A DNA stretch of 64,000 bases from Lysobacterales bacterium (GCA_016721015.1 JADKJL010000012.1:1-64000); one strand, 5' to 3'; shown: positions 26,952 through 35,931, counted from the stretch's first letter. A program made the numbers and translations. Notes: generated from the sequence alone by a model not told the origin.

Positions 26952-27836
26952 ATGCGCAAGCGGCGATTCATGCAGGTCGATGTGTTTACCAACCGCGCCG
27001 GCTACGGCAATCCGCTGGCTGTGGTGCTCGATGCCGATGACCTGGACACGGAGCAGATGCAGCATTTCGCCGCATGGACGAACCTGTCCGAGACCACCTT
27101 CCTGCTGCCGCCGACGCAGGCAGACGCGGACTATCGGGTACGCATCTTCACACCGCGCCAGGAGCTGCCGTTCGCCGGACATCCGAGCGTCGGTACGGCC
27201 TGGGTCGCGATCGATGCAGGAATCGTAAAGCCGCGTGAAGGACGGCTGATCCAGCAATGCGCCGCCGGCCTGCTGGATGTCAGGGTTGAAACCCGTGCCG
27301 ATGACACCCGCACCCACGTCCGCGCTCCCGATGCACGCATCCGCGAACTGCCCAAGCCCCTGCATGCGCAACTCGCTGCCATCCTTTCCAGCACCAGCGT
27401 GGTCGACACCCGCTCAAGCCGACTCGTCAACAACGGACCCGAATGGCTACTAGCCGAGCTGCCCGATGAGCAATCCGTACGTCGATTCGCGCCGCCACTG
27501 GCAGCGATCGCCGACCTTTGTGTGGCAACCCGCGCTGTTGGCCTGGCGATCTACGCGCGCTGCCATGGCGCGGATCATCGGCTGGTGGTGCGTGCCTTTT
27601 GCCCGGCCGATGGCATCCCCGAAGATCCGGTCACCGGCAGCGCGAACGCCGCGATTGCCGCCTTGCTTCACTCCAGTCGAGACCTCGAGCAGATCGGCAC
27701 GTGTTATCGGGCCAGCCAGGGGCGCGAAGTTGGACGCGACGGAGTCATCGACGTGACGGTCGATGACCGCGGCCAGGTGTGGATCGGTGGCGACACGGTC
27801 GCCGCGATCGAGGGCACGCTCAACTGGCCTTCATGA
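26952..27836 (+). CDS. PhzF-family isomerase-like protein
   Basis: The 294-aa protein has the PhzF fold signatures QVDVFTNRAGYGNPLAVVLDA (N-terminus), NLSETTFLLPP, RIFTPRQELPFAGHPSVGTAW and EDPVTGSANAAIAALL. The Glu of NLSETTF is the catalytic position in PhzF. In phenazine makers PhzF isomerises dihydrohydroxyanthranilate, but most family members are of unknown function, and no phz operon is present here. GGAGGG precedes the start. Its 3' end overlaps the convergent acyltransferase gene by 17 bp. Confidence 0.9.
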   Translation: MRKRRFMQVDVFTNRAGYGNPLAVVLDADDLDTEQMQHFAAWTNLSETTFLLPPTQADADYRVRIFTPRQELPFAGHPSVGTAWVAIDAGIVKPREGRLIQQCAAGLLDVRVETRADDTRTHVRAPDARIRELPKPLHAQLAAILSSTSVVDTRSSRLVNNGPEWLLAELPDEQSVRRFAPPLAAIADLCVATRAVGLAIYARCHGADHRLVVRAFCPADGIPEDPVTGSANAAIAALLHSSRDLEQIGTCYRASQGREVGRDGVIDVTVDDRGQVWIGGDTVAAIEGTLNWPS

Positions 27837-28704
27837 TGGCGTCCTTGATTGCCCAACGCGCGTTCAGCCAGGCCTGGAAGCGGATGCGGAAGTCCTTGTC
27901 GTTCTCATAGTCGCCACCGAGCAGTTCCGCAGGGATAGGGATCACGTCGACGTGAACCTTGACCAGATGCACGCGACCTGACAACAAATCGGACATGCCA
28001 GGGCGGCCGTTCGGGTAGATCAGGGTCACATCGACGACCGCGTTGAGCATGCTGCCCATCGCATCGAAGACGAAGGCGATTCCACCCGATCGTGGCACCA
28101 GCAGGTGCTCGTAGGGCGAAGCGCGCCGATCATGCTTGGCCTGGGTGAAGCGCGTGCCTTCGACGAAGTTCATCACCGACACCGGCAGATGCCGGAATTT
28201 CTCGCAGGCCTTGCGCGTCGCCTCGGTATCCTTGCCGCGCAACTCGGGCCGCTTCTTCAGCAACTCCTTCGAGTGGCGGTTCATGAACGGGAAATCGAGT
28301 GCCCACCAGGCCAGGCCGAGCACCGGCACCCAGATCAATTCGCGCTTGAGGAAAAACTTGAGAAACGGGATGCGCCGGTTGAAGACTTTCTGCAGAACCG
28401 GGATATCCGCCCAGCTTTGATGATTGCAGATGACCAGGTACCAGCCGTCACGTTGCAGGCCCTGCAAGCCTTCGGCCTGCACGCTGAGGCCGGCAATGAA
28501 GGTCACCACGGTGCTGTTGAACCAGATCCAGTTTTCCGCGATCAACACCAGCAGCTTTGAAACCGCATTGCGAAACGCGCGGATCGGTATCAACAGCTTG
28601 ACCACGGCCAGCAGCAACAACGGTGTCGCGTGAACCAGCGTGTTGATGGCGATGATTGCAAGATTGAGCGCGAGGCGAAGGTGGTTGAATAGAGTATCCA
28701 GCAT
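27820..28704 (-). CDS. YihG-like 1-acyl-glycerol-3-phosphate acyltransferase family protein
   Basis: The 294-aa membrane protein has two N-terminal hydrophobic stretches (about residues 10-40 and 60-75). The acyltransferase motifs are NHQSWADI (HxxxxD, about residue 92) and FVEGTRF (about 180). It resembles E. coli YihG, a lysophosphatidic acid acyltransferase-like enzyme of the inner membrane. It probably adds acyl chains during phospholipid synthesis. It is followed by the convergent PhzF-like gene. Confidence 0.9.
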   Translation of the reverse strand: MLDTLFNHLRLALNLAIIAINTLVHATPLLLLAVVKLLIPIRAFRNAVSKLLVLIAENWIWFNSTVVTFIAGLSVQAEGLQGLQRDGWYLVICNHQSWADIPVLQKVFNRRIPFLKFFLKRELIWVPVLGLAWWALDFPFMNRHSKELLKKRPELRGKDTEATRKACEKFRHLPVSVMNFVEGTRFTQAKHDRRASPYEHLLVPRSGGIAFVFDAMGSMLNAVVDVTLIYPNGRPGMSDLLSGRVHLVKVHVDVIPIPAELLGGDYENDKDFRIRFQAWLNARWAIKDAIMKAS

Positions 28705-28809
28705 GAATTCCCGTTGAAATTGAAAGCGGCGCCGCGCACGTTACCAGCGTTTGTCGGTTTGGCGCATTCGTGGTTTCCGCTACTCGGCGCTCACCGGCAC
28801 GCGAGCGGA

Positions 28810-29640
28810 TCAGATGATCTCCATCGGTTGCGATTCGAAGGCTTCCTTGAGCATGTCCAACAGATCGTCATCGACCTCGAAACGCTGCGCGTCGATCGTT
28901 TCGATCAGCGGGCCGACCGATCCCGAATTGACCATGAAGGCGCTGCGAAATCCTGCCAACTGGTCGCGGAAGACAGGGCGCGACACTGACTCGATGCCCC
29001 GCTCGCGCAAGCCCGCATCAAGCAGCTGCAGGGTGATCCCGGGCAAGGCCGGGGCACTGGGCCAGACCACGCGCCTTCCGTCCCAGAAGCCGATATTCCA
29101 GGTCGAACCTTCGGCGATCTCGGCGCCCGCCGTGGTCAGGACGACATCGTCGAACCCGGCAATCCGCGCTTGTCGCCACAGGTGCAGCACGTCGAACATG
29201 CCGATGTGCTTGATCCGCGGCAGCACGCGTTCGTGGCGGAGCGATTGCAGGCGCAACGGTCCATTTCGCGGCGCGTGGGGCGATGTTGTGGCGATCAGCA
29301 CATCGGGAGCCACGCTGCGCTCAAGTCGGTTGCGCTGCAGGGCCCGGGAAAACACGGTGATGCGCAGCGAGGTCGGCTCGTCATCCAGCAGTTGGCGCAC
29401 CTCCGCGCGCACACGATCGATATCGAGATCGCTGCCGAACAATTCGCGGGTTGCCATGCCCAGTCGCTGCAGATGCAGACCGAAGCCGCGCACGCTGCGA
29501 TCGCGCACCTGCATCGTGGTGAAATGCCCGTAGTTGAGCTGGGCAAGCAAGGCCAGTTCCGCGAGCGTCGGCTCTCGGCCATTCAAGGCGATTCGAGCGG
29601 ATGCCGAACCCGACGAGCGCATGCCGTGAATGATTTCCAT
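28810..29640 (-). CDS. Class IV aminotransferase-fold protein (PLP dependent)
   Basis: The 276-aa protein shows the class IV pattern: FTTMQVRDRSVRGFGLHLQRL near residue 40, RIKHIGMFD at about 140 with Lys as the likely PLP lysine, GAEIAEGSTWNIGFWDG at about 172, and PALPGITLQLL at about 195. Family members include branched-chain aminotransferases and 4-amino-4-deoxychorismate lyase. The substrate is not clear. The start ATG 29640 could be later (MRSSGSAS, 6 codons in). The MAPEG gene ends 23 bp upstream on the same strand. Confidence 0.85.
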   Translation of the reverse strand: MEIIHGMRSSGSASARIALNGREPTLAELALLAQLNYGHFTTMQVRDRSVRGFGLHLQRLGMATRELFGSDLDIDRVRAEVRQLLDDEPTSLRITVFSRALQRNRLERSVAPDVLIATTSPHAPRNGPLRLQSLRHERVLPRIKHIGMFDVLHLWRQARIAGFDDVVLTTAGAEIAEGSTWNIGFWDGRRVVWPSAPALPGITLQLLDAGLRERGIESVSRPVFRDQLAGFRSAFMVNSGSVGPLIETIDAQRFEVDDDLLDMLKEAFESQPMEII

Positions 29641-29663
29641 TTTGTCACGCAGTTCTTTCTTGC

Positions 29664-30053
29664 TCAGAATAGCCCCGCCAAAACCATCAGCAGGCCCGCA
29701 ATCGACACCGCCCAGACCAGGGTGCGCAGATATGGAACGCCCGCCGCGTACAACGGCAGGTAGGCCAGGCGTGCCCCGAAATACACTTGCGCACCGAGCG
29801 CGGTCTGCGCGTCGGCCTTCTGCATCAGCAGCACGGCCAGCACGGCAGTTGCGAAAAACACGAAAGTCTCGAGAAAATTCCGGCTGGCCCGATCAAGACG
29901 TCCGGCAAGCGGCTTCAGGGGTGGAGCAATGCCATCGCGCGGGCCGGCGTTCCATTTGAGCCCGCGCTGCAGGGTCGCGAAAGTGGCCGCCAGCGCAATC
30001 TGCACGAGGCCCAGCGCGATGGACCAGACCAGCATCTTCAATTCAATCGCCAT
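29664..30053 (-). CDS. MAPEG-family membrane protein
   Basis: This 129-aa protein has four hydrophobic segments and the MAPEG motifs ASRNFLETFVFF and FGARLAYLPLYAAGVPYLRTLVW. It resembles the bacterial MAPEG group related to eukaryotic leukotriene and glutathione transferase membrane proteins. ATG 30053 is preceded by GGGAGG; the longer frame upstream (14 codons) has no such support. Confidence 0.87.
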   Translation of the reverse strand: MAIELKMLVWSIALGLVQIALAATFATLQRGLKWNAGPRDGIAPPLKPLAGRLDRASRNFLETFVFFATAVLAVLLMQKADAQTALGAQVYFGARLAYLPLYAAGVPYLRTLVWAVSIAGLLMVLAGLF

Positions 30054-30203
30054 GACATCCTCCCGGGCTGAAATCCGATAGTGCCCACTTTTCATGCGCT
30101 CTGCATGATCCGGAGGATTCCGAACGACGGATGCTGTGGCATGCTTGCGCCCCGCGCGGAGCCTGCCGGGTTCCGATCACCCCTGCCCCTTCGAGATTGT
30201 CTC

Positions 30204-31154
30204 GTGAGCACCCTTTCCGCGCCCGCCAAGGCCCAGTTCCAGATTCACTTCTGCGTCTTGCTGTGGGGCTTCACCGCCATTCTCGGCAAGATGATCAGCC
30301 TGTCCGCCCTGCCCCTGGTCTGGTGGCGCATGCTCGTGGTCGTGATCGTGATCGCCGCTCTGCCGCGTGCCTGGCGTGGCTTGCGCGCGATGTCGCCGAA
30401 GCTCGTCCTCTCCTATGCAGGTATCGGCGTGCTGGTGGCCTTTCACTGGCTGACTTTCTACGGCGCGATAAAACTCGCCAATGCTTCGGTCGCGGCGACC
30501 TGCATCGCGCTGGCCACCGCGTTCACGGCCCTGGTCGAACCGAAACTGGCACACCGCGAATTCTCGAAGCGCGAACTGGCGCTCGGTCTGGCCGTGTTGC
30601 CCGGCGTCGCCCTGGTCGTTGGCGGTGTGCCCGACGACTTTCGCATCGGCATCATCGTTGGCGCGATTTCGGCATTCTTTGTCGCCTTGTTCGGCTCGCT
30701 CAACAAGCGTCTGGTCGAACACGGTGATCCCTTGACCGTGACCGGCATCGAACTCGGCGCCGGCACCCTGGCGCTGACCGCGCTGTCGCCCTTGATGCCG
30801 TGGATATTTCCGGCCTTTTCAGGCGACATCTTCAGCATTCCGGGCAATCGCGACATCGTCCTGATCCTGATCCTCTCGATCGTCTGCACCCTGCTGCCCT
30901 TCGCGCTCTCGCTGGTCGCGCTGCGCCACATGACGGCGTTCGGTGCGCAGTTGGCTGTCAATCTGGAACCCATCTACGCCATCGTGCTTGCCGCGATCCT
31001 GTTTGGCGAGCAGCACGAGCTGACTCCGCTGTTCTACCTCGGCGTGGTCATCATCCTTGCCGCGGTTTTCATCCATCCGCTGATCGGCAAGCGCAAGGAT
31101 CATGTGCAGCCTGAAATCCTCGCCGTGGGCGAAGCCAAGAACATCCTCGAATAG
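30204..31154 (+). CDS. EamA/DMT-type membrane transporter
   Basis: The protein is about 316 aa with ten hydrophobic segments in two EamA repeats (first repeat FCVLLWGFTAILGKMIS; second repeat about residues 170-300). The family exports or imports amino acids and metabolites. GTG 30204 (MSTLSAPAKAQFQ) leaves a short N-terminus before the first helix. ATG 30141 gives 21 extra residues and remains possible. It is divergent from the MAPEG gene. Confidence 0.86.
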   Translation: MSTLSAPAKAQFQIHFCVLLWGFTAILGKMISLSALPLVWWRMLVVVIVIAALPRAWRGLRAMSPKLVLSYAGIGVLVAFHWLTFYGAIKLANASVAATCIALATAFTALVEPKLAHREFSKRELALGLAVLPGVALVVGGVPDDFRIGIIVGAISAFFVALFGSLNKRLVEHGDPLTVTGIELGAGTLALTALSPLMPWIFPAFSGDIFSIPGNRDIVLILILSIVCTLLPFALSLVALRHMTAFGAQLAVNLEPIYAIVLAAILFGEQHELTPLFYLGVVIILAAVFIHPLIGKRKDHVQPEILAVGEAKNILE

Positions 31155-31169
31155 CCCACACCGGGCGCG

Positions 31170-32422
31170 TCAACCGAGCAGATGACGCAGCGCAGGCAGG
31201 TATTTCTCGACCGATCCCGTATTCACGACGACCACGCGTTCGCCGCGCTTGAGCAGGCCGCGATCGACCACCTGCGGCAGGACGGCGAGACAGGCGGCGC
31301 CTTCCGGACTGATCCACCAACGCGTGTCACCCCAGACCCGGCTCAATTCCCTGGCGATTTCGGCTTCGTCAACGGCAACCGCCACGCCGCCGCTGGCGCG
31401 GATGATCTCGAGCACGCGAAAGTGCCCGACCCCGCCCGGCACGTTCAAGCCGAACGCCAGCGTGCCGCCACCGGCCAGTGCCGTTGTGTCGGCCTCGCCG
31501 GCATCAAATGCGCGCACCAGTGGATCCATGGCCGCGCTCTGCACGCAGATCATGCGCGGTCGCCGCGAATCGATCAGTCCAAGCGCTTCGAGTTCAGCCC
31601 AGGCCTTCCACATGCCGAGCACGCCGGTGCCGCCGCCGGTCGGATATACCACCACATCGGGCAATGACCACGCTGTTTCTCCGCGTGCCGGCTCGGCCAG
31701 TTCGAGCCCCAGCGATTTCTTGCCCTCGATGCGCCAGCCCGGCTCCTGGAATGTGGCGACCGAAAACCAGCCGTGCGCGATGTACTTTTCCATGAGCAGG
31801 GCGCCAGCCTCGCGAATCGTCGGCCCGACCAATTCGAGGATGACCTGATCCGGAAACCGCAATGCGGCGGCGGCGACATTGCCGAGGATCGGTATCGGCG
31901 TGTCGTCCGGCATGGCCACGACCACCGACAAACCCGCGGCGAGCGCATAACGGGTCAGCGAGTCGCCGGCATTGCCCTGGGTCGGCACGGCCAGGCGTCC
32001 AAGCCCGAGGCGCCGTGCCTGGGCGACGACCATGGCCATTCCGCGATCCTCGAAACTCTGGGTCGGATTGGCGCCATGACCCGCGTGGGCCCTGCCTTCG
32101 TCCTTGATGCCCAGGCTGAACCCGGCGGCCGTGGCCAGCGGATGCCGCGAATAGTCGAGCAAGGGCGTGGCGCCTTCACCGAGCGCAACGATGTGTTCGG
32201 CGTCGACCCTATCGGCGACATCGAGTGCCATGAGTCCGCCGAAACGCCACATGTCGCGCCGGTTCGGGACATACCATTGTCCGTCGGGTCGTTCTGCCGC
32301 GAGACGTTCGAGATCAGCACCATCTCGACCGGCCGACCATCGACCGGATCGAGATTCATCGGAATATCGGCGGAATATTCGACAGCTGAAGCGATACCGC
32401 GCAGACAGCGGACAAAAGACAT
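31170..32422 (-). pseudogene. Threonine synthase-like gene with N-terminal frameshift and no PLP lysine
   Basis: From 32422 the frame reads MSFVRCLRGIASAVEYSADI, through NLDPVDGRPVEMVL. One base is missing near 32307; the next frame continues LERLAAERPDGQWYVPNRRDMWRF and runs to the stop at 31170. The body is threonine-synthase-like (VALGEGATPLLDY, VYPTGGGTGVLGMWKAW). However, the usual SFKDRG lysine that binds PLP is glutamate (SFEDRG, codon GAG), with an 8-residue insertion just before it. An internal ATG at 32252 gives a 360-aa protein without the N-terminus. The gene could be dead, or the glutamate could be real in a non-catalytic relative. The frameshift could also be an assembly error. 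Confidence 0.72.
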
Positions 32423-32440
32423 GCGGACTCTCCTGCCAAC

Positions 32441-32833
32441 TCAGGCTTTCGGTTCGATCAGATCCCAGCGGTTGCCGTAGAGATCCTCGAACACGACCAC
32501 CGTGCCATAGTCCTCATGCCGGGGCTCCTCGCAGAAATGCACGCCTTGCGCCTTCATGTGCGCATGATCACGCGCGAAATCATCGGTATGCAGGAACAGG
32601 AAGACCCGCCCCCCGGCCTGGTTGCCGATGCGGCTGGCCTGCTCGCCGTTTACGGCCCGGGCGAGCAGCATGCAGGCGCCCTGCGAGCCTCGCGGCGCGA
32701 TCCTGACCCAGCGCTTGGCAGCATCCATCGGAGTGTCTTCGAGCAATTCGAATCCAAGTGCCTTCGTGTACCAGTCGATGGCCTCGTCGTAGTCGCGGAC
32801 GACCAGGGCCATGGCGTGAAACTGTTGTCGCAT
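32441..32833 (-). CDS. VOC superfamily protein
   Basis: This 130-aa protein has the VOC pattern: AMALVVRDYDEAIDWYTKALGFELLED at the start, then KRWVRIAPRGSQGACMLLARA, and EDLYGNRWDLIEP at the end, where Glu is a usual metal ligand. ATG 32833 follows GGGGAG. It may be a glyoxalase-like or antibiotic-binding-like protein; the ligand is unknown. It lies 18 bp upstream of the threonine-synthase-like gene on the same strand. Confidence 0.87.
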   Translation of the reverse strand: MRQQFHAMALVVRDYDEAIDWYTKALGFELLEDTPMDAAKRWVRIAPRGSQGACMLLARAVNGEQASRIGNQAGGRVFLFLHTDDFARDHAHMKAQGVHFCEEPRHEDYGTVVVFEDLYGNRWDLIEPKA

Positions 32834-33198
32834 CCTTGAATCTCCCCGGAGGTGGTTCGTGTTGCTCACAGTGTCTGTTTCAGGTTACCCGAGTTGCAGC
32901 AAGATTCGGATCGAACGGTACGCTCCGAATAATGCAAACGGGGACCCAGTTGAGCACGGAAGGACGCGCATTGAAGAGGCCTGCCTAGCAGCCTGTCGGA
33001 CTTGACTCGGCTGGGCTGCGAATCCGTCTGAACGGTCCATATTTCCGCCGGCTTTTGACCCATAGCACCACTATGGGCCTGCAAACCATCGAAAATCTGG
33101 CCTCGCCCAGCCGAACTCTCGCCTCAACCAGCAAAGTCCGACAGGCTGCCAGCCGGAGATTGGCGCCAGAGCACTCCCGTGGCAAACTCGAACCCACA
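32834..33198. other. Intergenic region dominated by a MITE-like element
   Basis: The 365 bp between the VOC gene and the small hypothetical gene contain the 162-bp inverted-repeat element at 32988-33149 and no ORF of note. Confidence 0.6.
32988..33149. repeat. 162-bp MITE-like element with 16-bp terminal inverted repeats
   Basis: The terminal arms are GCAGCCTGTCGGACTT (32988-33003) and its exact inverse complement (33134-33149). Internal pairs TCGGCTGGGC...GCCCAGCCGA and a central hairpin (CCCATAG-CACCA-CTATGGG) make a nested structure. It is related to the relic at 26839-26899. No coding capacity. Confidence 0.85.
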
Positions 33199-33501
33199 AT
33201 GAAATCAAGACAAAAACGTCCTGTTCTGCGTTTGGCGTGGTTCGATGAGGAACAGTGGAAATTGCTTTGTACTCTGGTGCCGGATCGCGGCGAACTGGAC
33301 GATACATATCAGCAATGGCAGGAATCCGCGCGCCGTGCTGTTCGCGAAATCAAGTCCAACGGGCATACCGTGGAGTGTGTCCCGGTCGACGTGGCAGCGA
33401 TGGCAAAATGGTGCCGTGACCGAAACCTCCCGCTGAATGGGGCAGCCCGCGCCCAGTACGTGATCACCCTGGCGCCCATGCCGGCTGACGATGGCACCTG
33501 A
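33199..33501 (+). CDS. Small hypothetical protein
   Basis: This 100-aa product starts at ATG 33199 (MKSRQKRPVLRLAWFDEEQW), after the MITE-like element; the longer frame running back to 33055 reads through the element and is not a real N-terminus. It is rich in Trp and charged residues and has a basic N-terminus. No membrane segment or signal peptide is seen, and I do not recognise a family. Confidence 0.65.
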   Translation: MKSRQKRPVLRLAWFDEEQWKLLCTLVPDRGELDDTYQQWQESARRAVREIKSNGHTVECVPVDVAAMAKWCRDRNLPLNGAARAQYVITLAPMPADDGT

Positions 33502-33586
33502 TCACTCATCCTTGCGGACGGCTTCGCCGGCGCTGAACTCCAGCGATCGGCCCTGCATCGATCGGGATGATCTGACCTCACGTTAA

Positions 33587-33691
33587 TTCGTCGGATCTGA
33601 CGAAAAAGATGAAATATCGGCATCAAATCGCCACATATTACGAATTGAATTTGCAAATTTAATGAGTTATAACTCGTCAGACTCGGTGAGT
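33587..33691. promoter_or_regulatory. Candidate operators upstream of hipBA
   Basis: Three palindromic sites lie upstream of the HipB-like start (33730): TTCGTC-N6-GACGAA (33587-33604), the perfect 12-mer GAGTTATAACTC (33664-33675) and ACTC-N3-GAGT (33681-33691). HipB proteins autorepress by binding palindromes in this position, so one or more are likely operators. The surrounding AT-rich stretch is compatible with a promoter. No box was tested. Confidence 0.45.
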
Positions 33692-33729
33692 TCATCCAAT
33701 ATTCCGGGTTTTTTCGTCATAATAGGCGA

Positions 33730-34083
33730 ATGATGATGATCAACACTCAGCTTGCCGACCACAGCCTGCTTCAGGCCGTGGGCCAACGCATCAACCAGCA
33801 GCGTCTGCAACGAAACCTGAGCCAGGCCGAGCTCGCCGGGAACTCGGGCGTTTCCAAGCGGACTGTTGAGCGGATCGAGGCTGGCGACTCGATTCAGCTG
33901 TCCAATTTCATGCGGATCCTGCGTGCCCTTGATCTGCTCGACGGGCTCGACCTGCTGGTTCCAGAAAGCCTGCCCAGTCCGATCGAGCAACTGAAGCTGC
34001 GCGGCAGGCAACGCCAACGTGCATCGTCGGTGCGCGAACCCGAGCCGGCCGCCAAGGCCTGGACCTGGAAAGACGACTCGTGA
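33730..34083 (+). CDS. hipB: HipB-like XRE-family antitoxin
   Basis: This 117-aa DNA-binding protein has a lambda-repressor-like helix-turn-helix at about residues 15-70 (VGQRINQQRLQRNLSQAELAG, then VSKRTVERIEAGDSIQLSNFMRILRAL). The C-terminal tail (EPAAKAWTWKDDS) is longer than in E. coli HipB and may occupy the toxin. It would neutralise HipA and repress the operon. Its stop overlaps the GTG start of hipA (GTGA). Three ATGs occur in a row at the start; the first was kept. Confidence 0.9.
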   Translation: MMMINTQLADHSLLQAVGQRINQQRLQRNLSQAELAGNSGVSKRTVERIEAGDSIQLSNFMRILRALDLLDGLDLLVPESLPSPIEQLKLRGRQRQRASSVREPEPAAKAWTWKDDS

Positions 34084-35384
34084 CGACCATTGCCGAAGTC
34101 CGACTTTGGGGCCGGCCGATCGGCGCCGTCTCGGTCGAGGATTCCCAAAGCACAGCCGCGTTCCAGTTCACGCCGGAGTTCGCCCGCAGCGGCATCCAGG
34201 TCGCACCGCTGATGATGCCGCTCGATGAGCGGGTCTACGCCTTCCCGAAACTCGCCCGCGAATCATTCCACGGCCTGCCCGGCATGCTCGCCGATTCCCT
34301 GCCCGATCGCTTCGGCAATGCCTTGATTGACGCCTGGCTGGCCACCCAGGGGCGAACTCCCGAGAGTTTCAATGCGGTCGAGCGCCTCTGCTACCTCGGC
34401 GCACGTGGCATGGGCGCACTCGAGTTTGTGCCGGCAACCGGGCCCAAGGCGCGGGTCACCGAAAAGGTCGAAATCGACGCGCTGGTGAATCTCGCTTCCG
34501 CCGTGCTGACCCAGCGCAATCAACTGCAACACACCTTCGCCGACGAGCATTCGGCCGATACCTTGCGCGACATCCTGCGCGTCGGCACCTCGGCCGGGGG
34601 CGCCCGCGCCAAGGCCATCATTGCCTGGAATCGCGATACCAACGAGGTGCGTTCCGGTCAGGTTGCCGCCGGTTCCGGCTTTGGCTACTGGATCCTCAAG
34701 TTCGACGGCGTCAGCGGCAACAAGGACAAGGAACTCGAAGATCCGAAAGGTTACGGCGCGATCGAGTATGCCTACGCGCTGATGGCCCGCGCCGCCGGCA
34801 TCGAAATCAGCGAATGCCGCCTGCTTGAAGAGAACGGCCGGCGCCATTTCATGACCCGCCGCTTCGACCGACTGGAGGGAGGCGAAAAGCTGCACATGCA
34901 GTCGCTCGGCGCGCTCGCCCACTACGACTACAACCTGGCCGGCGCCTACAGCTACGAACAGGCCATGCTCGTGATCCGCCGGCTTGGCCTAGGCATGGCT
35001 GCCATCGAGGAGCAGTTCCGGCGCATGGCCTTCAACATCATCGCGCGCAACCAGGATGACCACGTCAAGAACATTGCTTTCCTGATGGACAAGGCCGGAC
35101 GCTGGTCGCTGTCGCCGGCATTCGATGTCACCTACAGCTACAACCCTGAGGGCCTGTGGACTTCATCGCAACAGATGACGATGAACGGCAAGCGCGAGGG
35201 ATTCACGCTTGAGGATTTCCGCACCTGTGCTCAGATGGCCTCGATGAAGCGCGGACGCGCCGAGACGATCATCGGCGAAGTGACCGCTGCGGTTCGCCGA
35301 TTTGCCGAATTCGCGGATCGTGCGGAGATCATTTCGAGCTGGCGGACGACAATCGAGCAGAACCTGCGCCTCGATATCACCTGA
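34080..35384 (+). CDS. hipA: HipA-like Ser/Thr kinase toxin
   Basis: This 434-aa kinase of the HipA family inhibits growth in E. coli by phosphorylating GltX. Visible parts are the couple-HipA N-terminal domain (about residues 1-110), TSAGGARAKAI as the ATP-binding loop (about 168), FGYWILKFD (about 200), the catalytic loop RNQDDHVKN (about 323) and SPAFDVTYS in the DFG position (about 345). It starts with GTG at 34080, overlapping hipB. The window also contains gltX far away at 53084, which would be its likely target by homology. Activity is inferred. Confidence 0.93.
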   Translation: MTTIAEVRLWGRPIGAVSVEDSQSTAAFQFTPEFARSGIQVAPLMMPLDERVYAFPKLARESFHGLPGMLADSLPDRFGNALIDAWLATQGRTPESFNAVERLCYLGARGMGALEFVPATGPKARVTEKVEIDALVNLASAVLTQRNQLQHTFADEHSADTLRDILRVGTSAGGARAKAIIAWNRDTNEVRSGQVAAGSGFGYWILKFDGVSGNKDKELEDPKGYGAIEYAYALMARAAGIEISECRLLEENGRRHFMTRRFDRLEGGEKLHMQSLGALAHYDYNLAGAYSYEQAMLVIRRLGLGMAAIEEQFRRMAFNIIARNQDDHVKNIAFLMDKAGRWSLSPAFDVTYSYNPEGLWTSSQQMTMNGKREGFTLEDFRTCAQMASMKRGRAETIIGEVTAAVRRFAEFADRAEIISSWRTTIEQNLRLDIT

Positions 35385-35494
35385 AATCCCGTCATTCGAG
35401 CCACGCGGGGATGCGCTGAACGCACACACTTCGCACAAGCAAGTATGCTCCGTTACGCCCGCCAAGAACCCGAACATCACTGCCGAGGTAGTCC

Positions 35495-35890
35495 ATGTCG
35501 CTTGTCAATCTGCTCGTCGTCATCGCTTTGTTCCAGTATGTATTTTTCGCCGCACGTGTCGGTTGGGCCCGTGGCAAATATGCAGTGCCCGCACCTGCCA
35601 CGACCGGCAACCCGATCTTCGAGCGCCATTACCGTGTGCAGAGCAATACGCTGGAGATGCTGATCCTGCTGATTCCCGCGGTATGGATCGCCTCCGCATA
35701 CTGGAATCCGCTGTTCATCGCCGCGATGCTGGCGGTCTATATCGTCGGACGGCAGGTCTACTACGTCGCCTACATCGAGGATCCGAAAAAGCGTTCGATC
35801 GGTTTTGGCCTGACCCTGATGCCGATCCTGCTTCTGCTGGTAGCCGGCCTCGGCGGGGCGGCGTGGGCGATGATCCAGACCGGAATCTGA
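35495..35890 (+). CDS. MAPEG-family membrane protein
   Basis: The 131-aa protein has four hydrophobic segments and the MAPEG signature FERHYRVQSNTLEMLILLIPA at about residues 46-66. It is unlike the other MAPEG protein at 29664 in detail and is probably a separate paralogue of the FLAP/LTC4-like group. A possible role is glutathione-linked detoxification in the inner membrane. Confidence 0.87.
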   Translation: MSLVNLLVVIALFQYVFFAARVGWARGKYAVPAPATTGNPIFERHYRVQSNTLEMLILLIPAVWIASAYWNPLFIAAMLAVYIVGRQVYYVAYIEDPKKRSIGFGLTLMPILLLLVAGLGGAAWAMIQTGI

Positions 35891-35931
35891 CGCCGCCCGC
35901 CACAACCAGCGACTGACCTGGATATCCATCA

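Noticed and set aside
26952..27836. Phenazine biosynthesis gene
   Set aside because: The product is PhzF-family by sequence, but no other phz genes are near; most family members have other roles.
33055..33198. N-terminal extension of the small hypothetical gene
   Set aside because: The extra residues translate the MITE-like element; the ATG after the element is the likely start.
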